Shown: positions 55,642-62,834 of the stretch, in pieces
How the letters are laid out: each line of letters opens with the position of its first letter
Position numbering within the stretch: position 1 is the first letter of the stretch
Assembly (NCBI GenBank): GCA_949156565.1
Contig: CASCZI010000005.1
Span: forward strand, 1 to 64,000
From: an uncultured Alphaproteobacteria bacterium
GTDB taxonomy: Bacteria; Pseudomonadota; Alphaproteobacteria; Rs-D84
Direction of reading: 5' to 3'
Length of the DNA stretch: 64,000 nucleotides
Translations under genes and position numbers: made by a program
The notes under the pieces: generated by a model
What the model was told of the DNA's origin: nothing
What the model saw: the letters and a program-made list of their open reading frames with translations, nothing else
The model's database searches: none

Positions 55642-56910
55642 ATGATAAAATTACCAGAACTTTTGGCGCCGGCCGGGACATTAGATGCCTTTCGGACGGC
55701 GATATTATACGGGGCCGATGCCATTTATGCCGGGGTCCCGGGATTTTCCATGCGGGCACGGGCCAAGATTAGTGTTGACGAAGTTAAAGAAGGCATTCGT
55801 TTGGCGCATGCGGCGGGGCGCAAGGTTTATTTGGCATTTAATTTGTTTGCACATGATCGCGACTATGACCATATGGATCGTGTGGGGGATGTCATTGATT
55901 ATTTGGCCCCCGATGCATTGATTGTGGCGGATCCAGGTGTTTTTACGTGGGTACGCGGCCGGTTTCCAGATATGCCCATTCATATATCAACCCAGGCCAA
56001 TATCTGTTCTGCGGCGTCCGTTCAATTTTGGGCCAATGCCGGTGCGCGTTTATGCGTGTTGGCACGCGAAGTGTCCCATGCCGAATTTGTTGATATTCGT
56101 CGGGCATGTCCCGATATTGGTCTGGAAATTTTTGTGCATGGGGCGATGTGTATGGCGTATTCTGGGCGGTGTCTGTTGTCGAATTATATAACGGGACGGG
56201 CGGCCAACCGCGGGGCGTGTGCCCAACTGTGTCGATGGAAATATGATGTTATTTTGCGGGAACAGGCCAGTGGCATTGAAATGCCAATCGATGAAGACGG
56301 GCGCGGGGCATATATCATGAATGCCAAGGATTTGTGTCTGATGCCGCGATTGGCCGATGTGATTGCCGCCGGACCGGATTCATTAAAGATCGAAGGTCGT
56401 AACCGCAGTGAATATTACGTCGCATCGGTTGTGCATGCGTATCGCGCGGCGATCGATGCATATGCCGCGGCACCTGACACGTTTGATCCGGCCCCATTTA
56501 TGGCCGATCTAAATGTTTTAGAAACCCGGGGATATACAACGGCATTCTTTGATGGGGCGGTTGGGGCAGATGCCCATGATTATGATACCACGCGATCAAC
56601 ATCCCCATACCATGCCGCGGGCGTGGTGGTGGAAATCGGACCGGATGGGATTGTATTTGAATTGCGTAATGAAATTCGTGGTGGTGATGAAATTGTTTTT
56701 CTGTTGCCGGGGACCATGGACAAGGCAGTTATTAGGTTGCCCCGAATTATTCATGCCATAACACGTTCGGATGTGCCCAAAATGGCCGCGGGCCAACATA
56801 ATTCTATATTTATTCCGTGGAATTGGGTGCCCAAGGGGGGGGCGGGATCGAATTGTTCCCTGTGTTGTTGCATACAAGCAAAAGTAGAGGGATTTGTTCT
56901 TGGTCCATGA
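55642..56910 (+). CDS. U32 family peptidase, TrhP-like
   Basis: 422 residues. The U32 signature EIFVHGAMCMAYSGRCLLSN followed by YITGRAANRGACAQLCRWKY gives the conserved cysteines; the N-terminal LPELLAPAGTLDAFRTAILY is also typical. Homologues TrhP/YegQ take part in 5-hydroxyuridine formation at the tRNA wobble base together with prephenate; others are annotated as collagenase-like proteases. The C-terminal domain has a final CSLCCCIQAK cysteine group, unusual and possibly metal-binding. Preceded by tRNA-Thr on the other strand. Confidence 0.9.
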   Translation: MIKLPELLAPAGTLDAFRTAILYGADAIYAGVPGFSMRARAKISVDEVKEGIRLAHAAGRKVYLAFNLFAHDRDYDHMDRVGDVIDYLAPDALIVADPGVFTWVRGRFPDMPIHISTQANICSAASVQFWANAGARLCVLAREVSHAEFVDIRRACPDIGLEIFVHGAMCMAYSGRCLLSNYITGRAANRGACAQLCRWKYDVILREQASGIEMPIDEDGRGAYIMNAKDLCLMPRLADVIAAGPDSLKIEGRNRSEYYVASVVHAYRAAIDAYAAAPDTFDPAPFMADLNVLETRGYTTAFFDGAVGADAHDYDTTRSTSPYHAAGVVVEIGPDGIVFELRNEIRGGDEIVFLLPGTMDKAVIRLPRIIHAITRSDVPKMAAGQHNSIFIPWNWVPKGGAGSNCSLCCCIQAKVEGFVLGP

Positions 56911-56961
56911 TGCAATATGTGATATAATGCACATAATTAATTATTTAATAGGGGAATAGAT

Positions 56962-57261
56962 ATGTTGAAATGGGGGATGATTGGGGCACTGATACTTGTA
57001 ACCGGTACTGCGTCGGCCAATATCGTTTCCGAAACATATGTCACCAATATTAAAAATGCATTGAATCAATCAAAGGAAAATGTTTCGAACAAGGTTACAA
57101 CATTGAATGCAGAATCAACCGATGATCATTATCCATCGGCCCGGGCGGTGAATACAGCATTGGGGGACAAGGTGTCGTTAAATGCCGATGAAACCATAAA
57201 TGGAGTTAAAACATTTGTTGATGCGCCAATTGTTCCAACACCCCCATTACCCACAGAATAA
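56962..57261 (+). CDS. Small secreted protein
   Basis: 99 residues from ATG 56962 (AGGGGA). Signal peptide ending near GTASANI, then ETYVTNIKNALNQSKENVSN, a short amphipathic helix, and a DDHYPSARAVNTALGDKVSL segment resembling the shaft regions of phage tail-fibre-like proteins. The C-terminus is proline-rich (APIVPTPPLPTE). No cysteines. It may be a truncated member of a tail-fibre-like family; function unknown. Confidence 0.65.
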   Translation: MLKWGMIGALILVTGTASANIVSETYVTNIKNALNQSKENVSNKVTTLNAESTDDHYPSARAVNTALGDKVSLNADETINGVKTFVDAPIVPTPPLPTE

Positions 57262-57290
57262 AAAAACATCCCAATTTGGGATGTTTTTTT
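57260..57290. terminator. Bidirectional terminator
   Basis: AAAAAACATCCC-AATTT-GGGATGTTTTTT between convergent genes. Confidence 0.9.
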
Positions 57291-57537
57291 ATAATGCTTG
57301 TGGTTCCAAGAACAGTAATTTGGCCACATCTTCAATGGGGATGGTTGCGCTGGCAACGGCAATAACTTTGGCAATGGTATTCATGGATAACCAACGTGGT
57401 TTACCATCGCGGGACCAACGCTTGCTCTTGTTAAATGTTGTGGGATCAAGGCCACAGGCCTTGGCCAGACCGGAACAGGATAAGCCCATCAGAGCCGCCA
57501 GTCTATCTATTGCATGCCACATTCCTGAGTGTGTCAT
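57289..57537 (-). CDS. HTH DNA-binding protein, N-terminal domain of an S24-type repressor
   Basis: 82 residues. MWHAIDRLAALMGLSCSGLA, CGLDPTTFNKSKRWSRDGKP and RWLSMNTIAKVIAVASA match the DNA-binding half of alphaproteobacterial LexA-like/S24 repressors, whose C-terminal peptidase half (about 130 residues) is missing: the gene ends at a terminator. It may be a stand-alone regulator that does not respond to RecA-type cleavage, or the remnant of a prophage repressor. The AT-rich region behind it has palindromes that could be its operators. Confidence 0.75.
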   Translation of the reverse strand: MTHSGMWHAIDRLAALMGLSCSGLAKACGLDPTTFNKSKRWSRDGKPRWLSMNTIAKVIAVASATIPIEDVAKLLFLEPQAL

Positions 57538-57599
57538 TTTTCCTCTCCTTGATAAAGATTTGTTCCATTGGTTTGTTTAGGAATAAAATCTAGATATGG

Positions 57600-57990
57600 T
57601 TGTAACATAACATGCATTCGCGCCATAGTAAATAGGAAAATTTTTCTAAATCGTAAATTTTCCTAAAAATCTAGGAACAAATTCGCAAATTGGTTGATTT
57701 ATGGATTAAGATTCTTTTGAAAAAATGTGTGTTTAAAGACGAGTTTCTGGGTGTAAAATCAATTTATGGTTGAATCGTTTGGGGGTAAGATTTTTGATGT
57801 TTGGTTTACAGGAAAAAATGTAAAAAAATACAAAAATATGATCGTGAATAAGAAAATATTCATTATTTTGGGTTGGCTTTCGATTCGTTTTTTGAAAAAT
57901 ATATGGTAATTTTACCCCAGGGTAAGATTCCTGAAATTATGAATTCCCATTTAGGGGGTGGCATGATATACTACGATCGATGAACCTATA
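57600..57990. other. AT-rich non-coding region with palindromes
   Basis: About 400 bases without a supported ORF. TAGGAAAATTT (57633-57643) is mirrored exactly by AAATTTTCCTA (57655-57665), and CCTA-AAAATC-TAGG follows at 57662-57675. It separates the HTH gene and the lipoprotein gene, which diverge, so it probably holds both promoters and the operator. Confidence 0.5.
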
Positions 57991-58007
57991 ACCAAAAGGA
58001 AGAGATA

Positions 58008-58418
58008 ATGAAATTTAAATATTTTGCCATAATTGGCACGGTTGCGGCATTGGCGGCATGTGATAATAACGCGGATATGGCCGCAAGTTTACGTGGTAAT
58101 AATTATATGGCCAATACCGATGGGGTAAATATTGCACTGGCATTTGATCCAGATAATAACACGGTCCATGGCCAGGTTGTAAATCTTTATAACGGCCCCT
58201 ATGTCATTGACGGTAATAAGATAAAGTTTGGTAATTTGGCAACCACCATGATGATGGGACCAATGCCGGCAATGAATGTCGAACAGGCGTTTTTACAATT
58301 TATGAATACGGCCGACACGTATGAAATTCAAGACAGCAAACTAATCATCCGCAACAGCGATGGTCAAGAAATTGTCTTTGATCAGGTAGATGTGATTCCG
58401 GAACCGGTGAACGAATAA
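58008..58418 (+). CDS. META-domain (HslJ-like) lipoprotein
   Basis: 136 residues after AAGGAAGAG. Signal peptide with lipobox LAAC (cysteine 18), then a META-type domain: short N-terminal strand, GVNIALAFDPDNNTVHGQVV, YVIDGNKIKFGNLATTMMMG, a VEQAFLQFMNTADTYEI helix-strand and KLIIRNSDGQEIVFD. Asp19 after the lipid cysteine would retain it in the inner membrane under the Lol +2 rule. HslJ-type proteins are linked to heat-shock and novobiocin resistance in E. coli; the role here is unknown. Confidence 0.8.
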   Translation: MKFKYFAIIGTVAALAACDNNADMAASLRGNNYMANTDGVNIALAFDPDNNTVHGQVVNLYNGPYVIDGNKIKFGNLATTMMMGPMPAMNVEQAFLQFMNTADTYEIQDSKLIIRNSDGQEIVFDQVDVIPEPVNE

Positions 58419-58430
58419 AATAGATTTGCC

Positions 58431-58459
58431 TTGACAAAGGAAATGGGGCACGGTATAAT
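58431..58459 (+). promoter_or_regulatory. Consensus sigma-70 promoter of tRNA-Glu
   Basis: TTGACA (58431-58436), 17-bp spacer, TATAAT (58454-58459). Confidence 0.88.
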
Positions 58460-58503
58460 CAGCCAGCAAATTTAAATAATAGATTTAATTTTGTGGCAGT
58501 TTT

Positions 58504-58579
58504 GGCCCCATCGTCTAGAGGCCTAGGACACCGCCCTTTCAAGGCGAGAACACCAGTTCGAATCTGGTTGGGGCTGCCA
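58504..58579 (+). tRNA. tRNA-Glu(TTC)
   Basis: GGCCCCATCGTCTAGAGGCC start, anticodon stem CCGCC/GGCGA with loop CTTTCAA (TTC), T-arm CCAGTTCGAATCTGG, encoded CCA at 58577-58579. Confidence 0.96.
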
Positions 58580-58737
58580 AAATTTAAAACCACCCATATG
58601 GGTGGTTTTTAATTTTGTGTCTGTTGCCCAGATTTGAACTGGGCCAGTTCGACTATGGAGTTGAGGAGAACAAGCGCACCAGCGCGCCGTTCGAGTCATA
58701 CGAATGGTGAGCAAAGCGAACAATCTGGTTGGGGCTG
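58561..58737. repeat. Direct repeat of the tRNA-Glu 3' end flanking tRNA fragments
   Basis: AATCTGGTTGGGGCTG occurs at 58561-58576 in the tRNA and at 58722-58737. Between them, GCCCAG-ATTTGAA-CTGGGC (58626-58644) is a perfect T-arm on the minus strand and GTTCGAGTC (58689-58697) looks like another T-loop. This resembles an integration scar. Confidence 0.65.
58586..58610 (+). terminator. Terminator of tRNA-Glu
   Basis: AAAACCACCC-ATAT-GGGTGGTTTTT. Confidence 0.9.
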
Positions 58738-58865
58738 TCAGGAAAGAGAAAAGTTTAGATTTCTAACCTTTCGTTTAGTTCATATTTATTGTGATAGTAT
58801 TAGTATGTTGAAAAAAATTCCATAATAGTTTAAACTCAGAATAGAACAAAAAAAAGAATAGTCTT

Positions 58866-59186
58866 ATGAATAAATATTGTATTGTGCTGACAACTTTTGC
58901 CAATGAAACAGATGCAACAAAGGCTATAAATACAATATTAGAAAACAAAATTGCTGCATGTGCCCAAGTTATACATATTAATAGTCATTATACATGGAAA
59001 GGTAACGTGTGCCATGAACCAGAGGTACTTGTCCTGTTTAAGACCACATGGAATTTATATGATGAATTAGAATCTAAAATCAAAGATTTACATTCATACG
59101 AAACACCAGAAATTATCGGGGTTGATATTGAAAAGGGGTTGCCCGGTTATCTTCATTGGATAGATGAAGTAACCAAAAAGGTTTAG
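58866..59186 (+). CDS. cutA: Divalent-cation tolerance protein CutA
   Basis: 106 residues. The trimeric ferredoxin-like CutA1 fold is recognised by VLTTFANETDATKAINTILE, the AACAQVIHINSHYTWKG segment and the EVLVLFKT strand followed by HSYETPEIIGVDIEKG and PGYLHWI. Codons are strongly AT-biased compared with the surrounding genes, and the gene lies in the islet behind tRNA-Glu, so it is probably an acquired copy. Its stop overlaps the convergent acetyltransferase stop. Confidence 0.92.
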   Translation: MNKYCIVLTTFANETDATKAINTILENKIAACAQVIHINSHYTWKGNVCHEPEVLVLFKTTWNLYDELESKIKDLHSYETPEIIGVDIEKGLPGYLHWIDEVTKKV

Positions 59187-59764
59187 TGTTTTTTTTCATA
59201 TTCACTGGCCAGTTTAGAAAACAAACACATGTCCATAAATACGCCGTCCGGATTTCTGAAAGATTGACGTTCTTGGCCATCAAGATGAAAACCCGATTTT
59301 TTTATAGATTTGAATGAATGAGTATTGTCTTTGATGCACTGGCGTCGAATTCTGTTGGCGTGTAATCTTTCAAATGCAATTTCTTCGATTTTTCTGTGGA
59401 CTTCTTGATTGAAACCTTGGCCCCAGTATTTTTTCAGAAACCAAACGTCGGCGCATTGAATTGTTCTGTTTCCTGGCCAGAAATGGATACGTTGATAGCC
59501 GATTAAATTATTATTATAGAACACATACCAGCCCACACCATCAATGCACCATTGCGCGTGCGTTTGCATCATCTGAAATGTCTCAGATTGTGTTCGGGGC
59601 AAAATTCCGTTTTTCACCATAGGGGCGTATTTAAAGTCATCTGGGTTTTCATTTTTTAGAACATTCCACACCAATTCAGCATTTTCCAGCGTTGGTTCCA
59701 GTATGCGTAATTCCAAACGTTGTGTTTTTAAATCGTGTTTGAATAATTCAAAAAATTTTTCCAT
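59183..59764 (-). CDS. GNAT acetyltransferase, RimJ/RimL type
   Basis: 193 residues. LKTQRLELRILEPTLENAEL starts the Acetyltransf_3 pattern; the acetyl-CoA-binding region reads FLKKYWGQGFNQEVHRKIEE, and the end NTHSFKSIKKSGFHLDGQER is typical of RimJ/RimL N-acetyltransferases. Substrate could be a ribosomal protein N-terminus or a small molecule. Same AT-rich composition as cutA, with which it shares the 3' boundary. Confidence 0.88.
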   Translation of the reverse strand: MEKFFELFKHDLKTQRLELRILEPTLENAELVWNVLKNENPDDFKYAPMVKNGILPRTQSETFQMMQTHAQWCIDGVGWYVFYNNNLIGYQRIHFWPGNRTIQCADVWFLKKYWGQGFNQEVHRKIEEIAFERLHANRIRRQCIKDNTHSFKSIKKSGFHLDGQERQSFRNPDGVFMDMCLFSKLASEYEKKH

Positions 59765-59909
59765 ATAATCTATTGAACTTCCTTATGAATATTTATAAAG
59801 TTATTATACCACAAACCCCTTTGGTATCTTTAATTTTTTTCCGAAATTAAACACATCAATATTTGTATTTCTAACAATTCAATAATCTGTGTTTTCGCAA
59901 TATATTGTT

Positions 59910-59938
59910 TTGATTTTTATTTAATCATTAGGTATAGT
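59910..59938 (+). promoter_or_regulatory. Promoter of leader copy A
   Basis: TTGATT (59910-59915), 17-bp spacer, TATAGT (59933-59938). Start near 59945, at the first base of P1. Confidence 0.65.
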
Positions 59939-59945
59939 ATGTGTT

Positions 59946-60182
59946 GAATCCGATGGGAATTGGATTCGGGGCTGTCGAAAGCCTTTACTTTCCGGTGCAT
60001 AACGTGGGGTCATCGCAATCCGATATTCCAGGGGCTTGTGCGTCGTTATTTATCCGTGCTCTTGATATGGGTCGGGGAGCTGGGGGTTTATAAAATACGG
60101 GATTTACCCGAAAAGCCCACAGAGTCATTGAAAGTATGATTTTTCGAACTCCCCGACCGTCAAATTCCTTTGGCGGTTTTTT
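59946..60182 (+). ncRNA. Type I structured leader RNA, copy A
   Basis: P1 GAATCC/GGATTC (59946-59967), P2 GGCT-GTCGAA-AGCC (59970-59983), long-range stem GGTCGGGGAG (60070-60079) with CTCCCCGACC (60149-60158) enclosing a GGG...CCC hairpin, then terminator ACCGTCA/TGGCGGT (60156-60177) followed by TTTTTTA. The ACC of 60156-60158 belongs to both the long-range stem and the terminator. A minor in-frame ATG at 60136 is inside the structure. Confidence 0.82.
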
Positions 60183-60201
60183 ATGGGGGAATTCTTCTTT
60201 A

Positions 60202-61140
60202 ATGGTCCGATCAGGGATATTTTATACGTCGATGGTTATGCTGTTATTGTCCAGGGGGGATGTTGTCGGGGCAATTATCGTGACAAACGAAACGATGAAA
60301 AATTGCGCCCAGGTGACGCGGCGCAGCGAAGATTTCAAAAATTGTTGTTTAAATCATTCTTTTGCAAACGGCGATAGCCCGGATGAAATTTTAGACATCC
60401 CGGATGGGACAAACGATGATCCTGGCGCCAATTCAGGTGAAAGCAAAACCATTTTGAGTGGCGGTGGTCAAAAATCGGAAATATATAATAAAAATGACGC
60501 CATCAGTAATGCATCGTTATTTAATTACACCCATACCTATGCCAAAAAGCAGTGCACGGATATCGGATATTACAATTCGTCTGATTGGTGTGTATGTCAT
60601 AATGGCGGCAGTTTTAGGGATGGTCATTGTTGGTGTCCCATGGGATCATGGCACAAGGATGGCAAATGTATTTGCCAATCTGGCACGATAAAATATGAAT
60701 TTGACACCGGCCCAGCCAATTCGGTAAAAACATTTAATTGTCAGGATGATGGATATGTGAACCCGTATACCTTTTCTGATTCAGATGATTACGCCTATGC
60801 GGGGCATAATGTTCATCTTGATCCGGATATGGTCGATTGGTCTGATCCATTAGATGTGTTCTGGTATAATTATGAGAAATCTGGCCAAGAGGTTGGTATG
60901 ACGTTTGGTCAAGCATTTGATATGCAAAATGAACGAAACCAGGTCGGTAAATACAATACCAAGATAAAGATATGGAAAGTATTTGGTATCGTGGCGAGAA
61001 ATGGCACAACAGACCATACCATTGATGTGGTTGGTGATGCAAAATGCATTACGCCGGATGCCAACCTGGATGCGGATGGGGGCAAAGAATGTGTGTGTGG
61101 GATAAAATCGGTATCTCTGGGGCGGGTCGATGAAAAATAG
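60202..61140 (+). CDS. Secreted cysteine-rich protein
   Basis: 312 residues from ATG 60202, downstream of the leader terminator; GGGGGA lies 11 bases upstream. A hydrophobic segment (FYTSMVMLLLS) starts the signal peptide, which probably ends near VVGAI. Cysteine motifs include CAQVTRRSEDFKNCC, a tight cluster from CVCHNGGSFRDGHCWC to GKCICQSG resembling EGF-like spacing, and CITPDANLDADGGKECVC. Function unknown. An earlier ATG at 60136 is in frame but would read through the terminator stem, so it is less likely. Confidence 0.72.
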   Translation: MVRSGIFYTSMVMLLLSRGDVVGAIIVTNETMKNCAQVTRRSEDFKNCCLNHSFANGDSPDEILDIPDGTNDDPGANSGESKTILSGGGQKSEIYNKNDAISNASLFNYTHTYAKKQCTDIGYYNSSDWCVCHNGGSFRDGHCWCPMGSWHKDGKCICQSGTIKYEFDTGPANSVKTFNCQDDGYVNPYTFSDSDDYAYAGHNVHLDPDMVDWSDPLDVFWYNYEKSGQEVGMTFGQAFDMQNERNQVGKYNTKIKIWKVFGIVARNGTTDHTIDVVGDAKCITPDANLDADGGKECVCGIKSVSLGRVDEK

Positions 61141-61329
61141 GTGTATAATCCATGGGCGGCGTTTTATCTGTATTTATTATCCAGTCCAATAAAAGAAGAG
61201 ATATGTGAACGCCAATGTCCCCAAAAATGTGCAGAAGCATTCGCCAGAGATGAATATAACGTCCGATATTCATTGATGAAACACTGGGGGCCATAATCCG
61301 GCGGTGTCACGGTTACGGATAAAAATATT

Positions 61330-61357
61330 TTGATTTTTTGTTGTGGTGCGGTATAAT
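61330..61357 (+). promoter_or_regulatory. Promoter of leader copy B
   Basis: TTGATT (61330-61335), 16-bp spacer, TATAAT (61352-61357). Start near 61363, the first base of P1. Confidence 0.7.
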
Positions 61358-61362
61358 AATAA

Positions 61363-61601
61363 CGAACCGGTGGGGACACTGGTTCGGGGCTGTCGAAAGC
61401 CTTCATCAACCGGTGCGAAATGATTCAGGACATCGTTAATCCAACAATCCTGGCACCTTTGGCATCGTTAGTATCCCTGATCTGAAATTGGGTCGGGGGG
61501 CTGTGTGCTATACAACAGGGTATACCCAAAAGCAACAGAATCAATGTTGATGTGATTTTCGAACTCCCCGACCGCTTGGTGTTTTAACCGGCGGTTCTTT
61601 T
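61363..61601 (+). ncRNA. Type I structured leader RNA, copy B
   Basis: P1 CGAACC/GGTTCG (61363-61386), P2 GGCT-GTCGAA-AGCC (61388-61401), long-range stem GGTCGGGGGG (61491-61500) with CTCCCCGACC (61564-61573), terminator ACCGC/GCGGT (61571-61595) then TCTTTTT. The segment CCGGTGC after P2 is shared with copy A, as is the CATCGTTA/GTCGTTA region. Confidence 0.82.
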
Positions 61602-61622
61602 TGATCATATGGGGGTTATAAC

Positions 61623-62054
61623 ATGAAAAAAACTTTATTACATGGTGTGTATTTGGTATTGGCATGTGGTGGCGCATGGGCGGCGACGCGCATCATGCCA
61701 CCTGAAATAAATTGCCGTGATATAGAATTTTCCCAAATGAAATTTGGTGCCATTTGTAATAATGGCAAAGAAGAGCTGGGGGTTTATGGGGTTGCGACGT
61801 GTGCCGCCGATGGGGGTGATCGCGTTGGATTTGCGGCCGATGGTCCGGTGGTCATTGATGTTGATGACGATGAAAATATTCATTGTTGGTGCCGTTTGGC
61901 GGATCCGTTTGTGTCACAGAATGTTTTTGTAAATACATATCTGTATGCCGGCGAATGCGAAAAATGGTGCGCCAGTGAATGTGCCCGGGCATTAAAAAGC
62001 AATGGCACATTTCGCACAGCGATGTTTTCAAATTTGAAAAAACAAGGGATATAG
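61623..62054 (+). CDS. Small secreted cysteine-rich protein
   Basis: 143 residues from ATG 61623, with GGGGG seven bases upstream. Signal peptide (MKKTLLHGVYLVLACGGAWA) followed by a compact mature part with about eight cysteines: CRDIEFSQMKFGAICNNG, CAADGG, CWCRLADPF, and CEKWCASECARAL near the C-terminus. The even number of cysteines fits disulfide bonding in the periplasm or outside. No known family. Under the control of the type I leader copy B. Confidence 0.8.
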   Translation: MKKTLLHGVYLVLACGGAWAATRIMPPEINCRDIEFSQMKFGAICNNGKEELGVYGVATCAADGGDRVGFAADGPVVIDVDDDENIHCWCRLADPFVSQNVFVNTYLYAGECEKWCASECARALKSNGTFRTAMFSNLKKQGI

Positions 62055-62097
62055 TTTTTAAGCATTGCGGCATAGCGCAGCGCAGAGGCATGAAAAC

Positions 62098-62430
62098 GGG
62101 TTTGGAGACACCCCGTCGGTATCACCCACAAAAATTTTCAATTTTTGTGGGGCCGATTGTGGCCACCCCAACCCCGGGGCCCGCGCGTGATCTTTAAAAA
62201 GACCACCCCGTCCGCTACGCGGCCACCCCTCCACCGGAGGGGAACTTTTCTCTGTTCGTAAATTCAATACCCCGGGCTTCGCCCACCCCTCCGCAGAGGG
62301 GAACTTATATTCAGGCTGGTTCGGTCCAGGTTCTCCCCCCCCCCCCACCGGGGGGGACCCCCAAAGGGGGAGGTTGTCTTTTATCTGAACTCTGCACACT
62401 GGTTGGTGGGGCGATAGTACAGAGGGTGGC
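62098..62430. repeat. Dispersed intergenic element, copy 5 (inverted relative to copies 2 and 3)
   Basis: Between convergent genes. Core CCCCGTCGGTATCACCCACA (62111-62130) with AAATTTTCAATTTTTGTGGG, palindrome CCCCTCCACCGGAGGGG (62226-62242), a second one around 62287-62302, a C/G-rich hairpin near 62335-62370 and the end motif TGTCTTTTATCTGAACTCTG with CACACTGGTTGGTGG (62374-62408). Confidence 0.8.
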
Positions 62431-62463
62431 CCGCAGCGGGTGTCATAGAGTATAAATCCAATT

Positions 62464-62490
62464 AAAAAACCGCGGTGGACGCGGTTTTTT
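62464..62490 (-). terminator. Intrinsic terminator of rpmG
   Basis: AAAAAACCGCG/CGCGGTTTTTT stem with loop GTGGA, symmetric so possibly bidirectional. Confidence 0.85.
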
Positions 62491-62494
62491 ATTT

Positions 62495-62674
62495 TTAGTG
62501 GGGCATTTTTGCCTCTGTAAAGGTGGTATGCTTGCGTAATTTGGGATCATACTTGCGGAATTTCATTTTACCCGCCGTATTTTCAGATTTTGTATTTTTT
62601 GTTGTTGTATAGAAATAGCCGGTTTCTTTGTTTTCCAGCTTGACTACTTCTTTAGAACCTTTCTTTGATGCCAT
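62495..62674 (-). CDS. rpmG: 50S ribosomal protein L33
   Basis: 59 residues from ATG 62674 (AAAAGG upstream); the longer frame has no ribosome site. KLENKETGYFYTTTKNTKS and MKFRKYDPKLRKHTTFTEAK identify bL33 of the type without zinc cysteines. Probably transcribed downstream of or near tRNA-Leu(TAG) on the same strand. Confidence 0.95.
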   Translation of the reverse strand: MASKKGSKEVVKLENKETGYFYTTTKNTKSENTAGKMKFRKYDPKLRKHTTFTEAKMPH

Positions 62675-62749
62675 TTTAATTTGCCTTTTTATTATTCTGT
62701 GGGGCAGTTTAGGGTAAATCCCCATAAAAATCAAGTGTTTTTTTATTCA

Positions 62750-62834
62750 TGGTGGGCATACAGAGACTTGAACTCTGATGGGTTACCCCACTGGAACCTA
62801 AATCCAGCGCGTCTACCAGTTTCGCCATATGCCC
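62750..62834 (-). tRNA. tRNA-Leu(TAG)
   Basis: Acceptor GGGCATA/TATGCCC, D-arm GGCGAAACTGGTAGACGC, anticodon stem CTGGA/TCCAG with loop TTTAGGT (TAG), variable arm, T-arm AGAGTTCAAGTCTCT, encoded CCA at 62750-62752. Confidence 0.95.

Noticed and set aside
60136-60201. ATG 60136 as start of the cysteine-rich protein
   Set aside because: It lies inside the conserved RNA structure and the frame would cross the terminator; ATG 60202 is followed by a signal-peptide-like segment and has a G-rich site upstream.
59946-61601. tmRNA, 6S RNA, cobalamin, TPP, SAM or GEMM identity for the leader RNAs
   Set aside because: None of the conserved motifs of these RNAs that I can recall is present, there are at least three copies, and each is directly upstream of a different gene.
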